64,000 bases of DNA, from assembly GCF_020595055.1 (NCBI RefSeq), contig NZ_JAJDOO010000005.1, positions 1 through 64,000 on the forward strand, read 5' to 3'. Below, piece after piece: positions 26,386 through 35,717 of this stretch; position 1 is the first letter of the stretch, and every line of letters starts with the position of its first letter. The DNA is from Desulfosporosinus shakirovi. Lineage in GTDB: Bacteria; Bacillota; Desulfitobacteriia; Desulfitobacteriales; Desulfitobacteriaceae. A program made the translations under genes and the position numbers. Below the pieces are notes generated by a model, which saw nothing but the letters and a program-made list of their open reading frames with translations, made no database searches and was not told the origin of the DNA.

Positions 26386-27330
26386 CTACCGATAAAAATC
26401 CATAAAGGCCTCTTCTAATTCCAAAGAACGTTGCCTAAAGCTTATTACATGAACCTGAGTCAGAGCCAGCCATAGTTTATCCATTTCACCCGTAATACGG
26501 ATCATACAGGATTTCTCCTGAATATTGGCTAAATTTAGTTGCCTTTGTTTAAGAAACTCTAATTCTTCTTCATTCTCGACTTCAATTTCAAAGGTTTGAT
26601 GCTCTGCATCTCTAAGCTGAGAGATACTCTGAATGGTTAAAAGTTCTCCCTCACGAATTATTCCAACGTGTTCACATGTGCGATCAATCTCCACAAATTG
26701 GTGGGAAGACATAAACAAAGTCTTTCCTCTTTTCTTTTCCCCCAGGATTAAATCAATAAATACTTTTTGCATTAAAGGGTCTAATCCGGAAGTCGGTTCG
26801 TCAAAAACAAGAACTTTCTTATCTAACATTAAGGCCGCAATTATCCCTAACTTCTGCTTCATCCCCTTAGACATCTTCCGAATGAGAATTTTTAGATCCA
26901 ATTCCAGGGCACTTGCTAAATAATCTCGATTCCTCTTTATTTGCCGTTTATTGCCATGCATTCTGGCAATTAGATCTAAGAAGTCAAGGGCTGTTAAGCT
27001 CTCCATAAAATGAAGTTCACCCGGCAGGTAGCTGACGATCTTCTTAACTTCTGCTTTTTCTTTCCAGCAATCAATTTCATTTATGGTTACTCTTCCTGAA
27101 TCCGGCTTTAAAAATCCCATTAGAAGACGAATGGTCGTTGTCTTCCCTGCCCCATTCGGTCCAAGAAACCCAAACGCTTTTCCAGCATCGACTTGAAAAT
27201 TAAGATTCCTTACTCCTCGTCCTTCAGAATACAATTTGTTCAGTTCTTTAACCTCAATCATTTCTTCACTCTTCCTTAGTAAAACCTCTTCTTTAAGAAC
27301 TTCAATTTCAAGATACTGAGTTGTTTTCAC
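26386..27330 (-). CDS. ABC transporter ATP-binding protein
   Basis: A 314-residue ATPase. Walker A is GPNGAGKTTT, the signature is the degenerate KMSKGMKQKLG, Walker B is VLVFDEPTSGLDP and the switch His is in MSSHQF. An extra N-terminal stretch of about 25 residues precedes the fold (MIEVKELNKLY), so translation could also begin at the internal ATG near residue 24. Its GTG overlaps the methyltransferase stop codon by four bases. Together with the permease it forms a DrrAB-like exporter. Confidence 0.92.
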   Translation of the reverse strand: MKTTQYLEIEVLKEEVLLRKSEEMIEVKELNKLYSEGRGVRNLNFQVDAGKAFGFLGPNGAGKTTTIRLLMGFLKPDSGRVTINEIDCWKEKAEVKKIVSYLPGELHFMESLTALDFLDLIARMHGNKRQIKRNRDYLASALELDLKILIRKMSKGMKQKLGIIAALMLDKKVLVFDEPTSGLDPLMQKVFIDLILGEKKRGKTLFMSSHQFVEIDRTCEHVGIIREGELLTIQSISQLRDAEHQTFEIEVENEEELEFLKQRQLNLANIQEKSCMIRITGEMDKLWLALTQVHVISFRQRSLELEEAFMDFYR

Positions 27331-28337
27331 TCCAACGGCTTTCTGGCAAAGAAATAATGAGAGACTTTAAAAGGTAACGGAATCACTTCAATCTGACTAA
27401 AACCAGTTTGTTCTAAGAGATCTAGCATCTCTTCTTCCAAAGGTAATCCCTCAAAACCCTCATGACAGGCCAGAAAAAAACTCATTAAATTTTGCGGAAT
27501 ATGGGTTTTGAATATTTGAAAAGCTGGAGCTCCTCCGCGCAGAGCTGTTAAAATTCCGATTTGTCCGCCTGGTCTTAATAGTTTCATTAGCGAATTTAAA
27601 AGCTCCCTGCGTTTTTCACCGTTGAAATAGTAGATATTGTTGTTAAGCAGACAACAATCATACGTTCCCGGAGTATCTTTGAATTCCAAAACATCCATCG
27701 ACTCGATTCGAATTCGCCCTTGATAAGATTCCGTTGCAACTCCAGCCCGATTAGCTACGGAGGAATTAATCTCAAGACCTACTCCTCTTAATCTCGGAAA
27801 TTCTTCGGCCAATCTTTGTAGCAACACTGCTTCCCCGCAGCCTGCATCTAAAACCTTATGCCAACAATCCTTTTCACATTTCCCCTTAAGCACCGGCCAG
27901 ACAAACAGTTCTGAAGATTTAGAGGCTCTAGAGATAAGCTCATTTTCCATTTCACTATCCATCTGTCCCCTAGGAATTTTGCTCTTAATTAAATCAGGCA
28001 ATTGCGCGAAACAAGGCCCCCAATGAAGGGCAAACTCTTTATACATCGCTTCTAGGCCATAGTCACGGTAATCATGAATGGCTCTGCCTGTTTTACTCAG
28101 TTGGTATCTTCCATTAGTTAAAACTATGAGTTCTTGACTCTTAGCCTGTTCCAGCCAATGATCCAGTAAAAGAGCGTCCCAATTTTCGTTATCTGCCAGT
28201 ATATTTTCTTTAGTCTCTTCTTTCAGAAGGCGTTCCCAAAGATTAAGTTCATACCCAGTATGAACAAGCCATAGAAAACCTAAATTTTCCATAAGCGAAA
28301 CTGTTTTTCCGAGAAGCGCCAACATTCCTATTTGCAT
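27327..28337 (-). CDS. SAM-dependent methyltransferase with N-terminal winged-helix region
   Basis: A 336-residue protein. The first 120 residues look like the winged-helix dimerisation domain of O-methyltransferases, and the Rossmann-fold SAM motif is VLDAGCGEAVLLQRLA near residue 172, followed by the acidic motif II GVGLEINSS. It heads an operon with an ABC exporter, so it could modify the exported compound, or confer self-resistance. GAGGTGG precedes the ATG. No biosynthetic genes are nearby, so the substrate is unknown. Confidence 0.85.
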   Translation of the reverse strand: MQIGMLALLGKTVSLMENLGFLWLVHTGYELNLWERLLKEETKENILADNENWDALLLDHWLEQAKSQELIVLTNGRYQLSKTGRAIHDYRDYGLEAMYKEFALHWGPCFAQLPDLIKSKIPRGQMDSEMENELISRASKSSELFVWPVLKGKCEKDCWHKVLDAGCGEAVLLQRLAEEFPRLRGVGLEINSSVANRAGVATESYQGRIRIESMDVLEFKDTPGTYDCCLLNNNIYYFNGEKRRELLNSLMKLLRPGGQIGILTALRGGAPAFQIFKTHIPQNLMSFFLACHEGFEGLPLEEEMLDLLEQTGFSQIEVIPLPFKVSHYFFARKPLE

Positions 28338-28896
28338 GAGTCCACCTCATCTAAAATATTTGATAGAAAATTCGGCTAGCGCCAGTCCTTCAGGCGCCAG
28401 CGCTAGTAAAGTTCTAATATACTTCTAAAAATCGTATTCTGACTGACAAAGTCACTTTATCATTTGTGCCTTAAAGCTTATTCTTGTTTGATCAGTGGTG
28501 CGCTTAAGTTGCCTGCTTTGCAACCTATCTATACTTCACTTTATGTTTATTACTTAACAGTAGTGTCTGTCTCTCTAGCCTCTCCGAAAAAAACAACCAT
28601 ATATTTCCAATCAACAACTTCTTCCAAATAAATTTTTGACTAATCGATTTAACTTGTTCAAGCAAGCTTATAGAAGGGTCTAACTCCAAACATACTGAAA
28701 CTCCCCGTTTCTTTAGGCTACTTATATAGTAATGGAACTATTAGCCTAACGTGACAACAATTACGCTCCCTAAGTCTTTAACTCAACTTTAATAATCTAA
28801 ATGAAAAACTGGAGAACAATTGTTGTTATCAATTTATTCTCCAGCTCATATTATGTTTTGTAATTACTTCTAATTCTTGTGAGACTATTGGGACTT
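28338..28896 (-). promoter_or_regulatory. Upstream region of the methyltransferase operon
   Basis: About 470 untranslated bases precede the operon. Two hairpins are visible: CTAGCGC...GCGCTAG at 28376-28406 and TTAGGCTA...TAGCCTAA at 28711-28750. They may be leader structures. No protein-like frame or known riboswitch is evident. Confidence 0.4.
28803..28844 (-). terminator. Terminator of the DUF2089-YvlD operon
   Basis: Minus-strand CTGGAGAA...TTCTCCAG hairpin followed by TTTTTCATTT, located 50 bases after the yvlD-type gene. Confidence 0.75.
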
Positions 28897-29232
28897 TTAA
28901 CGTGTTATCTTTATTAAACCCCAGTTAGCTAAGGATACCATAATTGACACAAGAAAGGCGACTCCAAACCCATGCACTGCAAATCCTGGGAATAGCGCAC
29001 TGGTAAGCATGATCATCCAAGTATTAATCACAAGTGTGAAAACTCCTAAGGTTAATAGATTAAGCGGAATAGTCAATATAATCAGCAATGGACGAATAAT
29101 TAAATTGACAAGACCCAGGACCATTCCCGCTCCGATAAAATGGAGTAGGGTTGACGCTTCTATAGGCAAAAACCGGGCTGCAACAAAAAACACAAGTGCA
29201 TTGACCAGAAGACGATAGATTTGTCGTTTCAA
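28897..29232 (-). CDS. YvlD/phage-holin-family small membrane protein
   Basis: About 111 residues with four hydrophobic segments and the family string GLVNLIIRPLLIILTIPLN. Members of this family (PF04020) are integral membrane proteins found in envelope-stress operons; the name holin is only historical. I prefer the TTG at 29232 because GGAGGG lies six bases before it; a GTG at 29250 overlaps the previous gene. It is the last gene of a four-gene operon. Confidence 0.85.
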   Translation of the reverse strand: MKRQIYRLLVNALVFFVAARFLPIEASTLLHFIGAGMVLGLVNLIIRPLLIILTIPLNLLTLGVFTLVINTWMIMLTSALFPGFAVHGFGVAFLVSIMVSLANWGLIKITR

Positions 29233-29246
29233 TCTCTTCCCTCCGT

Positions 29247-29573
29247 TCACCTTAAGCTAATTTTAACCTGAATATCTCCTGACTTAACATCGACGACATC
29301 CAGCCCTTTATATTTCCGTAAATCTTTGCTGACGGCATGGGCCACAGAGATAATTCCACTCGGAGAAAATGTTTTAACCCAATTCAAATGTTTTCGATCC
29401 TTCTCATCTCGAGGAAGTGGCATATGTTTTATAACTTTTTCCCCAACCAAAGCTAAATCGGTAAGCGCCATGAAGAACTCGTCTACAACCCAAACAGGTA
29501 ACGGCAATGTAAATCTCCTATGCTTTTGAGTTTTAACTTGGACTATTAACAGCATGGCTGTTTTAGTCCACAT
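29247..29573 (-). CDS. Hypothetical protein in the DUF2089 operon
   Basis: A 108-residue protein, basic, with a short hydrophobic patch at residues 24-50 but no clear membrane span. Its start overlaps the previous gene by 11 bases and its end overlaps the next, so it is translationally coupled on both sides. The C-terminal 35 residues resemble a second copy of the SHOCT-operon amphipathic tail (GDIQVKISL). No function is known; it is an operon partner, presumably of envelope or membrane-stress response. Confidence 0.65.
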   Translation of the reverse strand: MWTKTAMLLIVQVKTQKHRRFTLPLPVWVVDEFFMALTDLALVGEKVIKHMPLPRDEKDRKHLNWVKTFSPSGIISVAHAVSKDLRKYKGLDVVDVKSGDIQVKISLR

Positions 29574-30012
29574 ACACTTCCACCTTGATTCTTCCCTCTA
29601 CAGGATCAGCAACTTCCACGTCTACGATTTTACCATCAAGGCTTTCTTCAATTATACGTGCAAGTCCCTCCACATCTATGTCATGTAAATCAAGGCCCTT
29701 CATCTCCAACTCCGCGCGCTTGTCTGCTGGAATAAAACTCATTGCATAAACCACAAGTTTGGAAGCAGAATGTATCAGACTTAAAGGGACATTCACATTC
29801 ACCTTCAACGTTTTCTCACCAACTACTCGAACCCGCAAGAAGCGTTCTCCTCCCAACAATATGTCTTTTTTAATAAACATATTCTCAGATATCTGCGAGG
29901 CCTCCTTATGGGAATTCCCCTCCTCAACCGCCTTAAGTAAATCCATACCTTCTGCGGCCGTCAGCTTCCCTTCTTGAATCATCTCGAGAATTTTCACCTT
30001 TTCACTATTCAT
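29563..30012 (-). CDS. SHOCT-like domain protein (LiaX/YvlB N-terminal type)
   Basis: A protein of about 149 residues. The N-terminal 30 residues, NSEKVKILEMIQEGKLTAAEGMDLL, form the short helical module that opens YvlB/LiaX-type proteins; residues 55-149 are a beta-rich region without known motif. The ATG at 30012 has AAAGGAGAG upstream; a GTG at 30033 lies before that ribosome binding site and is unlikely. It belongs to a DUF2089-led operon that also carries a YvlD-type membrane protein, a combination found in stress operons of Firmicutes. Confidence 0.75.
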   Translation of the reverse strand: MNSEKVKILEMIQEGKLTAAEGMDLLKAVEEGNSHKEASQISENMFIKKDILLGGERFLRVRVVGEKTLKVNVNVPLSLIHSASKLVVYAMSFIPADKRAELEMKGLDLHDIDVEGLARIIEESLDGKIVDVEVADPVEGRIKVEVYVD

Positions 30013-30069
30013 TAACAACTCTCCTTTCAACACAATTGGGCTTTCAAAACTTACTATAGCCTTAAAGTG

Positions 30070-30477
30070 TTACTTATTACTTTCCCTCATCTGTCGTGTA
30101 GCTTCTTGGGCTGATATTTCTCCCCGCTCAAGAGCTTCTAGTATCTCCTGTCGGCGCAAACTCTCCTCAGAGGAGTTCCCTTTTCCATTCTCAGCGTCTT
30201 TTTCCTTATCTACTCCGTATCCAAGCGCCTCAATAACACTGTCCAAGCGACTGCGTACCGTCGGATAAGAAATACTCAACTCTTTTTCCACCTCTTTGAT
30301 ATTCCCTCGGCACTTAATAAATGCCTCCATAAAAATTAACTGTTCTCCAGGCAACCGACAAAACTTACACGAACTAAACTCCCCTTCGATTTTAGTAGAA
30401 CAGTATGTACAAGTAAGCTTACTAATCTTCATTTCATGATTGCACACTGGACACTGATGGGGCATCTGATAAGACAA
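30070..30477 (-). CDS. DUF2089-family zinc-ribbon regulator
   Basis: About 135 residues. Four CxxC-type pairs at the N terminus (CPVCNHEM, CTYCSTKI, CKFCRLPG) suggest zinc binding, followed by a helix-turn-helix-like segment with IKEVEKELSISYPTVRSRLD, and a C-terminal SHOCT-like helix. This domain order fits DUF2089, a putative transcriptional regulator. TTG start with GAGGTG six bases upstream is favoured over the GTG at 30486. It is the first gene of its operon and probably regulates it. Confidence 0.8.
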   Translation of the reverse strand: MSYQMPHQCPVCNHEMKISKLTCTYCSTKIEGEFSSCKFCRLPGEQLIFMEAFIKCRGNIKEVEKELSISYPTVRSRLDSVIEALGYGVDKEKDAENGKGNSSEESLRRQEILEALERGEISAQEATRQMRESNK

Positions 30478-30715
30478 AGATATCACCTCTGCGTCATATT
30501 ATTATTCCACTTCTCTCAATATAATAAATCAATATATTAATTATGTCAATTATTTATTTAATATATTTAATGTGTTGATTAATATTATTAATATTTAGGA
30601 GAGTTGTCCTCTATGCAGTATAATTGAGCATATCGTTCGAGTAATCATAATACAGCTGGGCTCCGGAGAGACTAGTGCATTATGATGAATCATCAAATAT
30701 TATGGAGGGATTATA

Positions 30716-31042
30716 ATGCCCCAAATTAAGATCCGTGGAATCGAGATAGACATGATACGGAAACTAAGCACCCGGCTGATCAATGAACTGACAATAGTGA
30801 CACAATCTCCAAAGAACGACTTTACCCTTGAAATGATTCACTCAACCTTTGTCCTAGAGGGGGAAGTTGCAACAAGTTATCCTTTTGTCGAGATCGCTTG
30901 GTTTGACCGAGGGCAAGAGATTCAAGATCAAGTGGCTCAAAGCATCAGCAAATTAATCAATGAAGCTGGTTGCCCCAGCGTCGATATTATGTTCACGATC
31001 TTGGAGAAACCCCGCTATTATGAAAATGGAGAGCATTACTGA
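30716..31042 (+). CDS. DUF1904 family protein
   Basis: A 108-residue protein similar to DUF1904 and the tautomerase-like fold: PQIKIRGIE at the N terminus and VEIAWFDRGQEIQD near residue 65. The N-terminal proline after Met, MPQIKIRG, is compatible with a tautomerase-type catalytic Pro1, but the family has no proven activity. TGGAGGGATTATA precedes the ATG. It is divergent from the DUF2089 gene. A short hairpin (30646-30684) lies in the leader. Confidence 0.8.
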   Translation: MPQIKIRGIEIDMIRKLSTRLINELTIVTQSPKNDFTLEMIHSTFVLEGEVATSYPFVEIAWFDRGQEIQDQVAQSISKLINEAGCPSVDIMFTILEKPRYYENGEHY

Positions 31043-31291
31043 TTTTTTTAGGTTATAACTTATAATTAATAATTAATATATCCCCAAAGCCAAAGACCTC
31101 CGCAATAGCTTCACCATAAAACGACATAAAAAACATGAGTAGTTTGATAAAATATTAAAGTGTCTGATTATTGCTAAAATTTTGCCCATTCAAGATGATT
31201 ATTTCTAATGCTTGGCGTCAGGTAGATTGGGAACTCTTGCAGTGACAAGGTGAAAATGTAGTTAGCGCATGATGGTCTGGTATAAAAAGAG

Positions 31292-31321
31292 GCGCGGCCT
31301 GGCAAAAAATCGCCGGCCGCG
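31292..31321 (+). promoter_or_regulatory. GC-rich hairpin in the gamma-carbonic anhydrase leader
   Basis: CGCGGCCTGGC and GCCGGCCGCG pair almost perfectly just 20 bases before the ribosome binding site. The sequence is much richer in GC than its surroundings, so it may control translation or be an upstream terminator. Confidence 0.4.
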
Positions 31322-31340
31322 TTGATGAGGAGCGGTTTAA

Positions 31341-31868
31341 TTGATTTATGCTTTTGATGGTCATACTCCCCAAATCGGGACGGGAACATATGTAAGCGAA
31401 ACTGCAATAGTGATCGGAAATGTCAAAATCGGAGAGAACTGTTATATTGGGCATGGTGCAATTCTGCGCGGGGATTATGGCAGGATCGAAATTGGCTCAG
31501 AGACTGCTGTCGAAGAAGGTGTCATAATCCACATTCGCCCCGAAGGGCTAAGCAAAATTGGAAACAGAGTTACGTTTGGCCATGGAGCAATCATTCATTC
31601 TGACGATATAGCTGATTGGGCCGTGATTGGGATGGGGGCAATTGTCAGTCTCGGAGCGAAAGTTGGTGCAAAATCTATTGTAGCAGAGGGTGCAGTCATA
31701 AAACAGAATCAGGTTATCCCTGAAAACGTCGTAGTTGCCGGCAATCCAGCCAAAGTGGTTAGGGAACTAGAAGATAAAGACCTTAAAATGTGGACATGGG
31801 GAAAACAGGTTTACGTCGATCTAGCTGCAAAATACTTAAAAATCGGAATGCAAAGAATACCGGATTAG
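31341..31868 (+). CDS. Gamma carbonic anhydrase family protein (left-handed beta-helix)
   Basis: A 175-residue hexapeptide-repeat protein. Zinc-binding histidines are in VIIHIRPEG and GHGAIIHSDD, arranged as in gamma carbonic anhydrases (one His, then a GHxxxxH pair). The family's IGMGAIVSLGA motif follows. Members are trimers; many bacterial homologues lack proven carbonic anhydrase activity. TTG start with GAGGAGCGG upstream. Confidence 0.85.
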   Translation: MIYAFDGHTPQIGTGTYVSETAIVIGNVKIGENCYIGHGAILRGDYGRIEIGSETAVEEGVIIHIRPEGLSKIGNRVTFGHGAIIHSDDIADWAVIGMGAIVSLGAKVGAKSIVAEGAVIKQNQVIPENVVVAGNPAKVVRELEDKDLKMWTWGKQVYVDLAAKYLKIGMQRIPD

Positions 31869-31977
31869 CGGCTCTGAGGGCTCTAAAATAACGAGCAAAA
31901 TTCCACTCGTCCTGATAGCATGGTTTGCAGTGATTTCGACAATATCTTTCGAACGCAATTTAATGCTTGGAAAAATT

Positions 31978-32997
31978 TCATAACATGTTGTTAATCTTTT
32001 GGGATACTTCATCATCACATATTACAAATAATTTCGCATCCGTTGGAATGGGTTCACTTAGCTTAGTGTTTATTGTCATATCACCCTTGTTTGATATTAA
32101 GGTGGCTCCTTGCTTAATAAGTGCCAAAAAAGCATCCTCATATGTTTTCCACTCGGGTCTTAGAGTTGTTTGATATACGTCAGCACCTCTTTGGCGACTT
32201 AATAATTGCGTGAAAATATCCAAGCTTCCTTCATTAAGTGCTGACCTTACAGCCAATCTTGATACAGCATCGTGGGAGAGAACGAAATCATTAACTTTAA
32301 CATGTTTGAAGTTTTGAATATGTTTTTCCATCATAATTTCAACTGTGGTATGAACATTCGGAGCTAAACTCTCGATAGTTGAAGCTAAAAGCAATGATTT
32401 TCCATCAACAAGAGAAGGCTCATCAATTCTTGCATCGGCAAAAATGATTGCTGAACGAGCATTCTTAATCTCTGCTTGTTCAAGTATATCGAGGGAACTT
32501 GGGTCACCGCTAATAAAATAAACTTTGGGTTTATCGTAAGGATGTTTGTTAATCTCATCAATAATTACAACCTCAATATTCGAGTCCGTAGACAAAATTT
32601 CTTCTATCGCATATTGTGCCTTTTTACTCCAATTAATTACGATAATGTGGTTTTTACCTTGAAACTTCAATTGGCCTGCCTCCCTTCTCCTATGAAAATC
32701 TGCAACAGCATCAATAATCTTACCAATTACTAAACTTAACAAACCAATGCCAAATACATAAATGAAGATAGTAAGCACTTTTCCTGGAAATGTATTTGGA
32801 GAATAATCTCCGTAACCAACAGTCGACATCGTTGTTAAAACAAAATACAGTGAATTGAACCAAGTCTCAAATGTCTCAGGCTCAATCAAATAAGCAAATG
32901 TTGATACCGTCAGTACAAAAGCAAGAAATCCAAACGCAAGTGCTGTATTCTTCATTTTTAATAATTTTATTGATAAGCGAAGTAAAACAAAGTGCAA
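31978..32997 (-). CDS. Potassium channel with TrkA-N (RCK) domain
   Basis: About 339 residues. Two hydrophobic segments flank the selectivity filter TVGYGDYSP near residue 60, so it is a two-helix K+ channel subunit of the MthK/YugO type. The RCK domain begins at KNHIIVINWSKKAQ (about residue 115), and a C-terminal TrkA-C-like lobe follows. The longest frame begins at 33033; I choose the TTG at 32997 because AAGGAGG lies eight bases before it and the added residues precede the membrane segment. Gating ligand is unknown; the nearby orphan cyclic-di-AMP riboswitch does not control it. Confidence 0.9.
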   Translation of the reverse strand: MHFVLLRLSIKLLKMKNTALAFGFLAFVLTVSTFAYLIEPETFETWFNSLYFVLTTMSTVGYGDYSPNTFPGKVLTIFIYVFGIGLLSLVIGKIIDAVADFHRRREAGQLKFQGKNHIIVINWSKKAQYAIEEILSTDSNIEVVIIDEINKHPYDKPKVYFISGDPSSLDILEQAEIKNARSAIIFADARIDEPSLVDGKSLLLASTIESLAPNVHTTVEIMMEKHIQNFKHVKVNDFVLSHDAVSRLAVRSALNEGSLDIFTQLLSRQRGADVYQTTLRPEWKTYEDAFLALIKQGATLISNKGDMTINTKLSEPIPTDAKLFVICDDEVSQKINNML

Positions 32998-33255
32998 AGA
33001 GCTTTCCTCCTTCCAAATAAATTGTGATTTCAATTCTGTTGATAAGATTTTTTATTTTTTATTACAATCTAAGAAAGACTGAAAGATTGGATAAGCCTCA
33101 ATCTTATTAAATCTGCATTTTTTTGTAAGTTTAGATCTTTCTCAACTCAAGAAACTAGGACTATAACTTCTACACAAGTTAATATTTCTCCTTTAATTCA
33201 GCGCTAACTGCCAGTGACTAATATAATAACCACCCACTTACTGAAATAGGTACGG

Positions 33256-33306
33256 AAAAGAGGGGAACAGTGTGATATTTAAAATACCACGACTGTCCCC
33301 TCTTTT
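33256..33306. terminator. Bidirectional hairpin terminator
   Basis: AAAAGAGGGGACAGT-type arms with one bulged base flank a loop of about 20 bases, with A/T runs on both sides. Follows the arginine deiminase-like gene at 33357. Confidence 0.8.
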
Positions 33307-33356
33307 CTGTACACGCCCCTGTAGGACCCTCTCAAAACCATTAAATTTAGCCTAAG

Positions 33357-34283
33357 CTAAGCACGCCATAATCTTAAGGTGAGACAGCGCAGACTTCCGC
33401 CACCAGCTAACAGAGCTTGGGGGTGAAATTCAATAATTTGGACTCCGCGCTCATGCAAGCTCTTTTTAGTCTGATTACTTAATGCTATATCATAGTGAAT
33501 AATGACTTTTGGTTCTAAGGTAACGAAACTACAACCCCAATTTTGTTGCTCAACATCAGTTATTCCTATAAGTTCAATATTCTTCTTACCTAAATATTTC
33601 TGGATATCAATTTCTACACGTTTGTGTTTGGTAATCAAGTACGTCTGCAGAATAGCCGGAGGGAAAAATATTGCCAAATCCTCACTAACTCGATTTAAAA
33701 TCATATCCGCATGCATGAATCGACGTTCCTGGGGTGCCTTAATATAAATAACTTCTTCAAAAATTTCCAGGGCTTTCGCCAAAAACCCTTCTATGGTACT
33801 AGCTTTAAGTCGTTCAGTATCCACAATGATCAATATTAGGGGAGACAAAGCCAAGCAACCTTCGAACTCTTCATTATCTTCAAACTCATGAAAAATTGGG
33901 ATATTAAGGGCAATTAAAACTTCCTTCACTACCCTTTCCTCACCGGCTCTGGTACCTAGACACATTTTCGATAAAATAGCCCCTTTGCTCGTCACCACTG
34001 CAACATCATTAAGGTATGCTAAATTCGGGAGTTTAGGTAATAAGTCTTTTGTGTGTCGGACAAAGTTTTTAACTTCTAACACCTCTACATCATGCGCTTT
34101 TAACAACTGAGTATATTGTTCGTGCTCCTTTAAATACTGATCTACCTGCGGGACATTATTGAACAAATGATACTTATAATTCGATAGGGTAATAGAAGAT
34201 AGGGACTCGGCCGGGTTATGCAACAAAACTTTCTTTAAGCGTGCCAGTTTTTCGCTTCCAAACTCTGATTTTATTTTTGTCAT
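33357..34283 (-). CDS. Arginine deiminase/amidinotransferase-superfamily protein
   Basis: A 308-residue guanidino-modifying fold protein. The HAD-type motif MHADMIL near residue 200 and the C-terminal nucleophile loop GGGSLRCLTLRLWR fit arginine deiminase and dimethylarginine dimethylaminohydrolase. Earlier motifs are weaker. It has its own start (AGGTG) and terminator and is not linked to arcBC. Candidate reactions are arginine to citrulline or methylarginine hydrolysis. The amino acid substrate is an inference. Confidence 0.75.
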   Translation of the reverse strand: MTKIKSEFGSEKLARLKKVLLHNPAESLSSITLSNYKYHLFNNVPQVDQYLKEHEQYTQLLKAHDVEVLEVKNFVRHTKDLLPKLPNLAYLNDVAVVTSKGAILSKMCLGTRAGEERVVKEVLIALNIPIFHEFEDNEEFEGCLALSPLILIIVDTERLKASTIEGFLAKALEIFEEVIYIKAPQERRFMHADMILNRVSEDLAIFFPPAILQTYLITKHKRVEIDIQKYLGKKNIELIGITDVEQQNWGCSFVTLEPKVIIHYDIALSNQTKKSLHERGVQIIEFHPQALLAGGGSLRCLTLRLWRA

Positions 34284-34583
34284 ACTTTAACACCTATCCT
34301 AAGCTTTCTGTTAAAAGGCTTCAGAATCACCTTTTTAACTCTATTATTAATCTTTAGGTCTGGCATATTGTGCTTGATAGTTTCTCTGAATTGTCTATAT
34401 AATAGTAATAACAGTCTATAACTTCACTCAGAACTAACCTCCTTAACAGAGCTTTCTATATATCATAAAGGTTATACAAAAGAACGTTTATCATACATAC
34501 AATTTTAACCAACAAAGTCGCAACCTTTAAATTCTAGGGAATCAATTGTAATAATCGTCTATGATTTCAGAGAGGTGTAGAAT
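34284..34583. other. Intergenic stretch, promoters only
   Basis: About 300 bases upstream of the arginine deiminase-like gene. I see no repeat, strong hairpin or protein-like frame until the small frame at 34584. Confidence 0.4.
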
Positions 34584-34757
34584 TTGAATAACCTTGTAAT
34601 CCAAAGATTATCACAGGCCCTTGAACAGCGTGAGGATGTCGCTCTCGTTATGATTACTAAAACAAAAGTCATTTTAATCCCCCTTCCTTCAGTTCTCTAT
34701 CGAGTCAGAGGCTTATTATCTCTTTTTTCTCTCAAACTGACGGTTAAGATGTTTTGA
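34584..34757 (+). pseudogene. Short frame resembling the N terminus of XdhC
   Basis: A frame of 57 residues starting TTG, eight bases after AGAGAGGTG. The first 27 residues, NLVIQRLSQALEQREDVALVMITK, resemble the N terminus of XdhC/CoxI-type molybdenum-enzyme maturation factors (the family then continues with a TSGSxPR motif, absent here). After residue 28 the sequence becomes unrelated and hydrophobic. I read it as a truncated gene start, with the rest lost. Confidence 0.35.
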
Positions 34758-34769
34758 TGCAAGTTTAGC

Positions 34770-35717
34770 TCAAGAATGCAGACTAAAGCACTCTTTCGCT
34801 TTCACCATAGCCACTATGACTTCGTTTACAGGAACTTCGACCCCTGCTTCATGAGCAAGTTTTACGACTGCGCCATTCAGCGCCTCAATTTCAGTTCGGC
34901 GACCATTCTGAATATCTTGAAGCATCGAGGAATGGTGAGCATAGGTTGAAGGTATTAAGTTGCCATATAAATCTGTTAGATAAGTTTGAGCATCAGGCCA
35001 AAACATCACAATCTTTCTTGCTTGAAGTAAATCAAAGATCTCTTTGACGATCTTATTCATGAGCTCTTGAGTAACATGTTCTTCGGCTAACCTTCCATAA
35101 CTCACCTCAAAAATTGCTCCTAAGGAATTTAGAGCTGCATTATAGATGATCTTTCCCCAGATATAGTTCATGATTTCTAAAGATGCTTTTGTTGGAATGA
35201 GTGCTTTGCTAAATACTTCGGCGAACTCCTCTAGCAACACAGGGTTAACGAGATTTTTGGGAGAACCAATCATCACATCATCGGCAATAACTGTCACCTT
35301 AGACTCTCCAAGTGCTAAGGTCTCTGCCCCAAAAATGACTCGGCCTAAAACAAGCTTGTCCTCCGCAATAGATTTGGCGGCTGTCTCAAAATTTCCATAT
35401 CCATTCTGAAAGAGAAATACGTAGGTGTTATCTCCCACTAGCGGAACAATTTCTTGAACAATCTCTTCCGTAACAAATGATTTTACGGTGACAATTATAA
35501 TTTCAAACTTCTGGCGCTTAAGTTCCGAGACTTTAGATACTGCGTTAAAGAGCTTCGCCTTATGCTCTCCCCAGATTCCAGAAATTTTTACTCCATCTGC
35601 CTTGATCTTTTCGATACTTGCTGGTCTGCTTAGCCCCGTCACCTCGTGGCCTGCTAAACTCAAAAGGCAAGAATACACGGTTCCCAAGGCCCCTAAGCCA
35701 ATAACTAAAACTTTCAC
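34770..35717 (-). CDS. panE: 2-Dehydropantoate 2-reductase (ketopantoate reductase)
   Basis: A 315-residue NADPH-dependent reductase of pantothenate and CoA synthesis. The Rossmann motif is GLGALGTVYSCLLSLAGHEV at residues 7-26; VFLFQNGYGN near residue 100 holds the substrate-binding Asn; the catalytic Lys is in WGKIIYNAALN near 188. GTG start with GGAGAAAAGAA upstream. A longer frame in another phase covers the N-terminal region but lacks support. panB, panC and panD are not adjacent. ApbA-type 2-ketoacid reductases are the main alternative. Confidence 0.9.
   Translation of the reverse strand: MKVLVIGLGALGTVYSCLLSLAGHEVTGLSRPASIEKIKADGVKISGIWGEHKAKLFNAVSKVSELKRQKFEIIIVTVKSFVTEEIVQEIVPLVGDNTYVFLFQNGYGNFETAAKSIAEDKLVLGRVIFGAETLALGESKVTVIADDVMIGSPKNLVNPVLLEEFAEVFSKALIPTKASLEIMNYIWGKIIYNAALNSLGAIFEVSYGRLAEEHVTQELMNKIVKEIFDLLQARKIVMFWPDAQTYLTDLYGNLIPSTYAHHSSMLQDIQNGRRTEIEALNGAVVKLAHEAGVEVPVNEVIVAMVKAKECFSLHS

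Noticed and set aside
28897-29232. Prophage holin
   Set aside because: The family name says holin, but no phage gene is nearby and the operon is a DUF2089/SHOCT stress operon.
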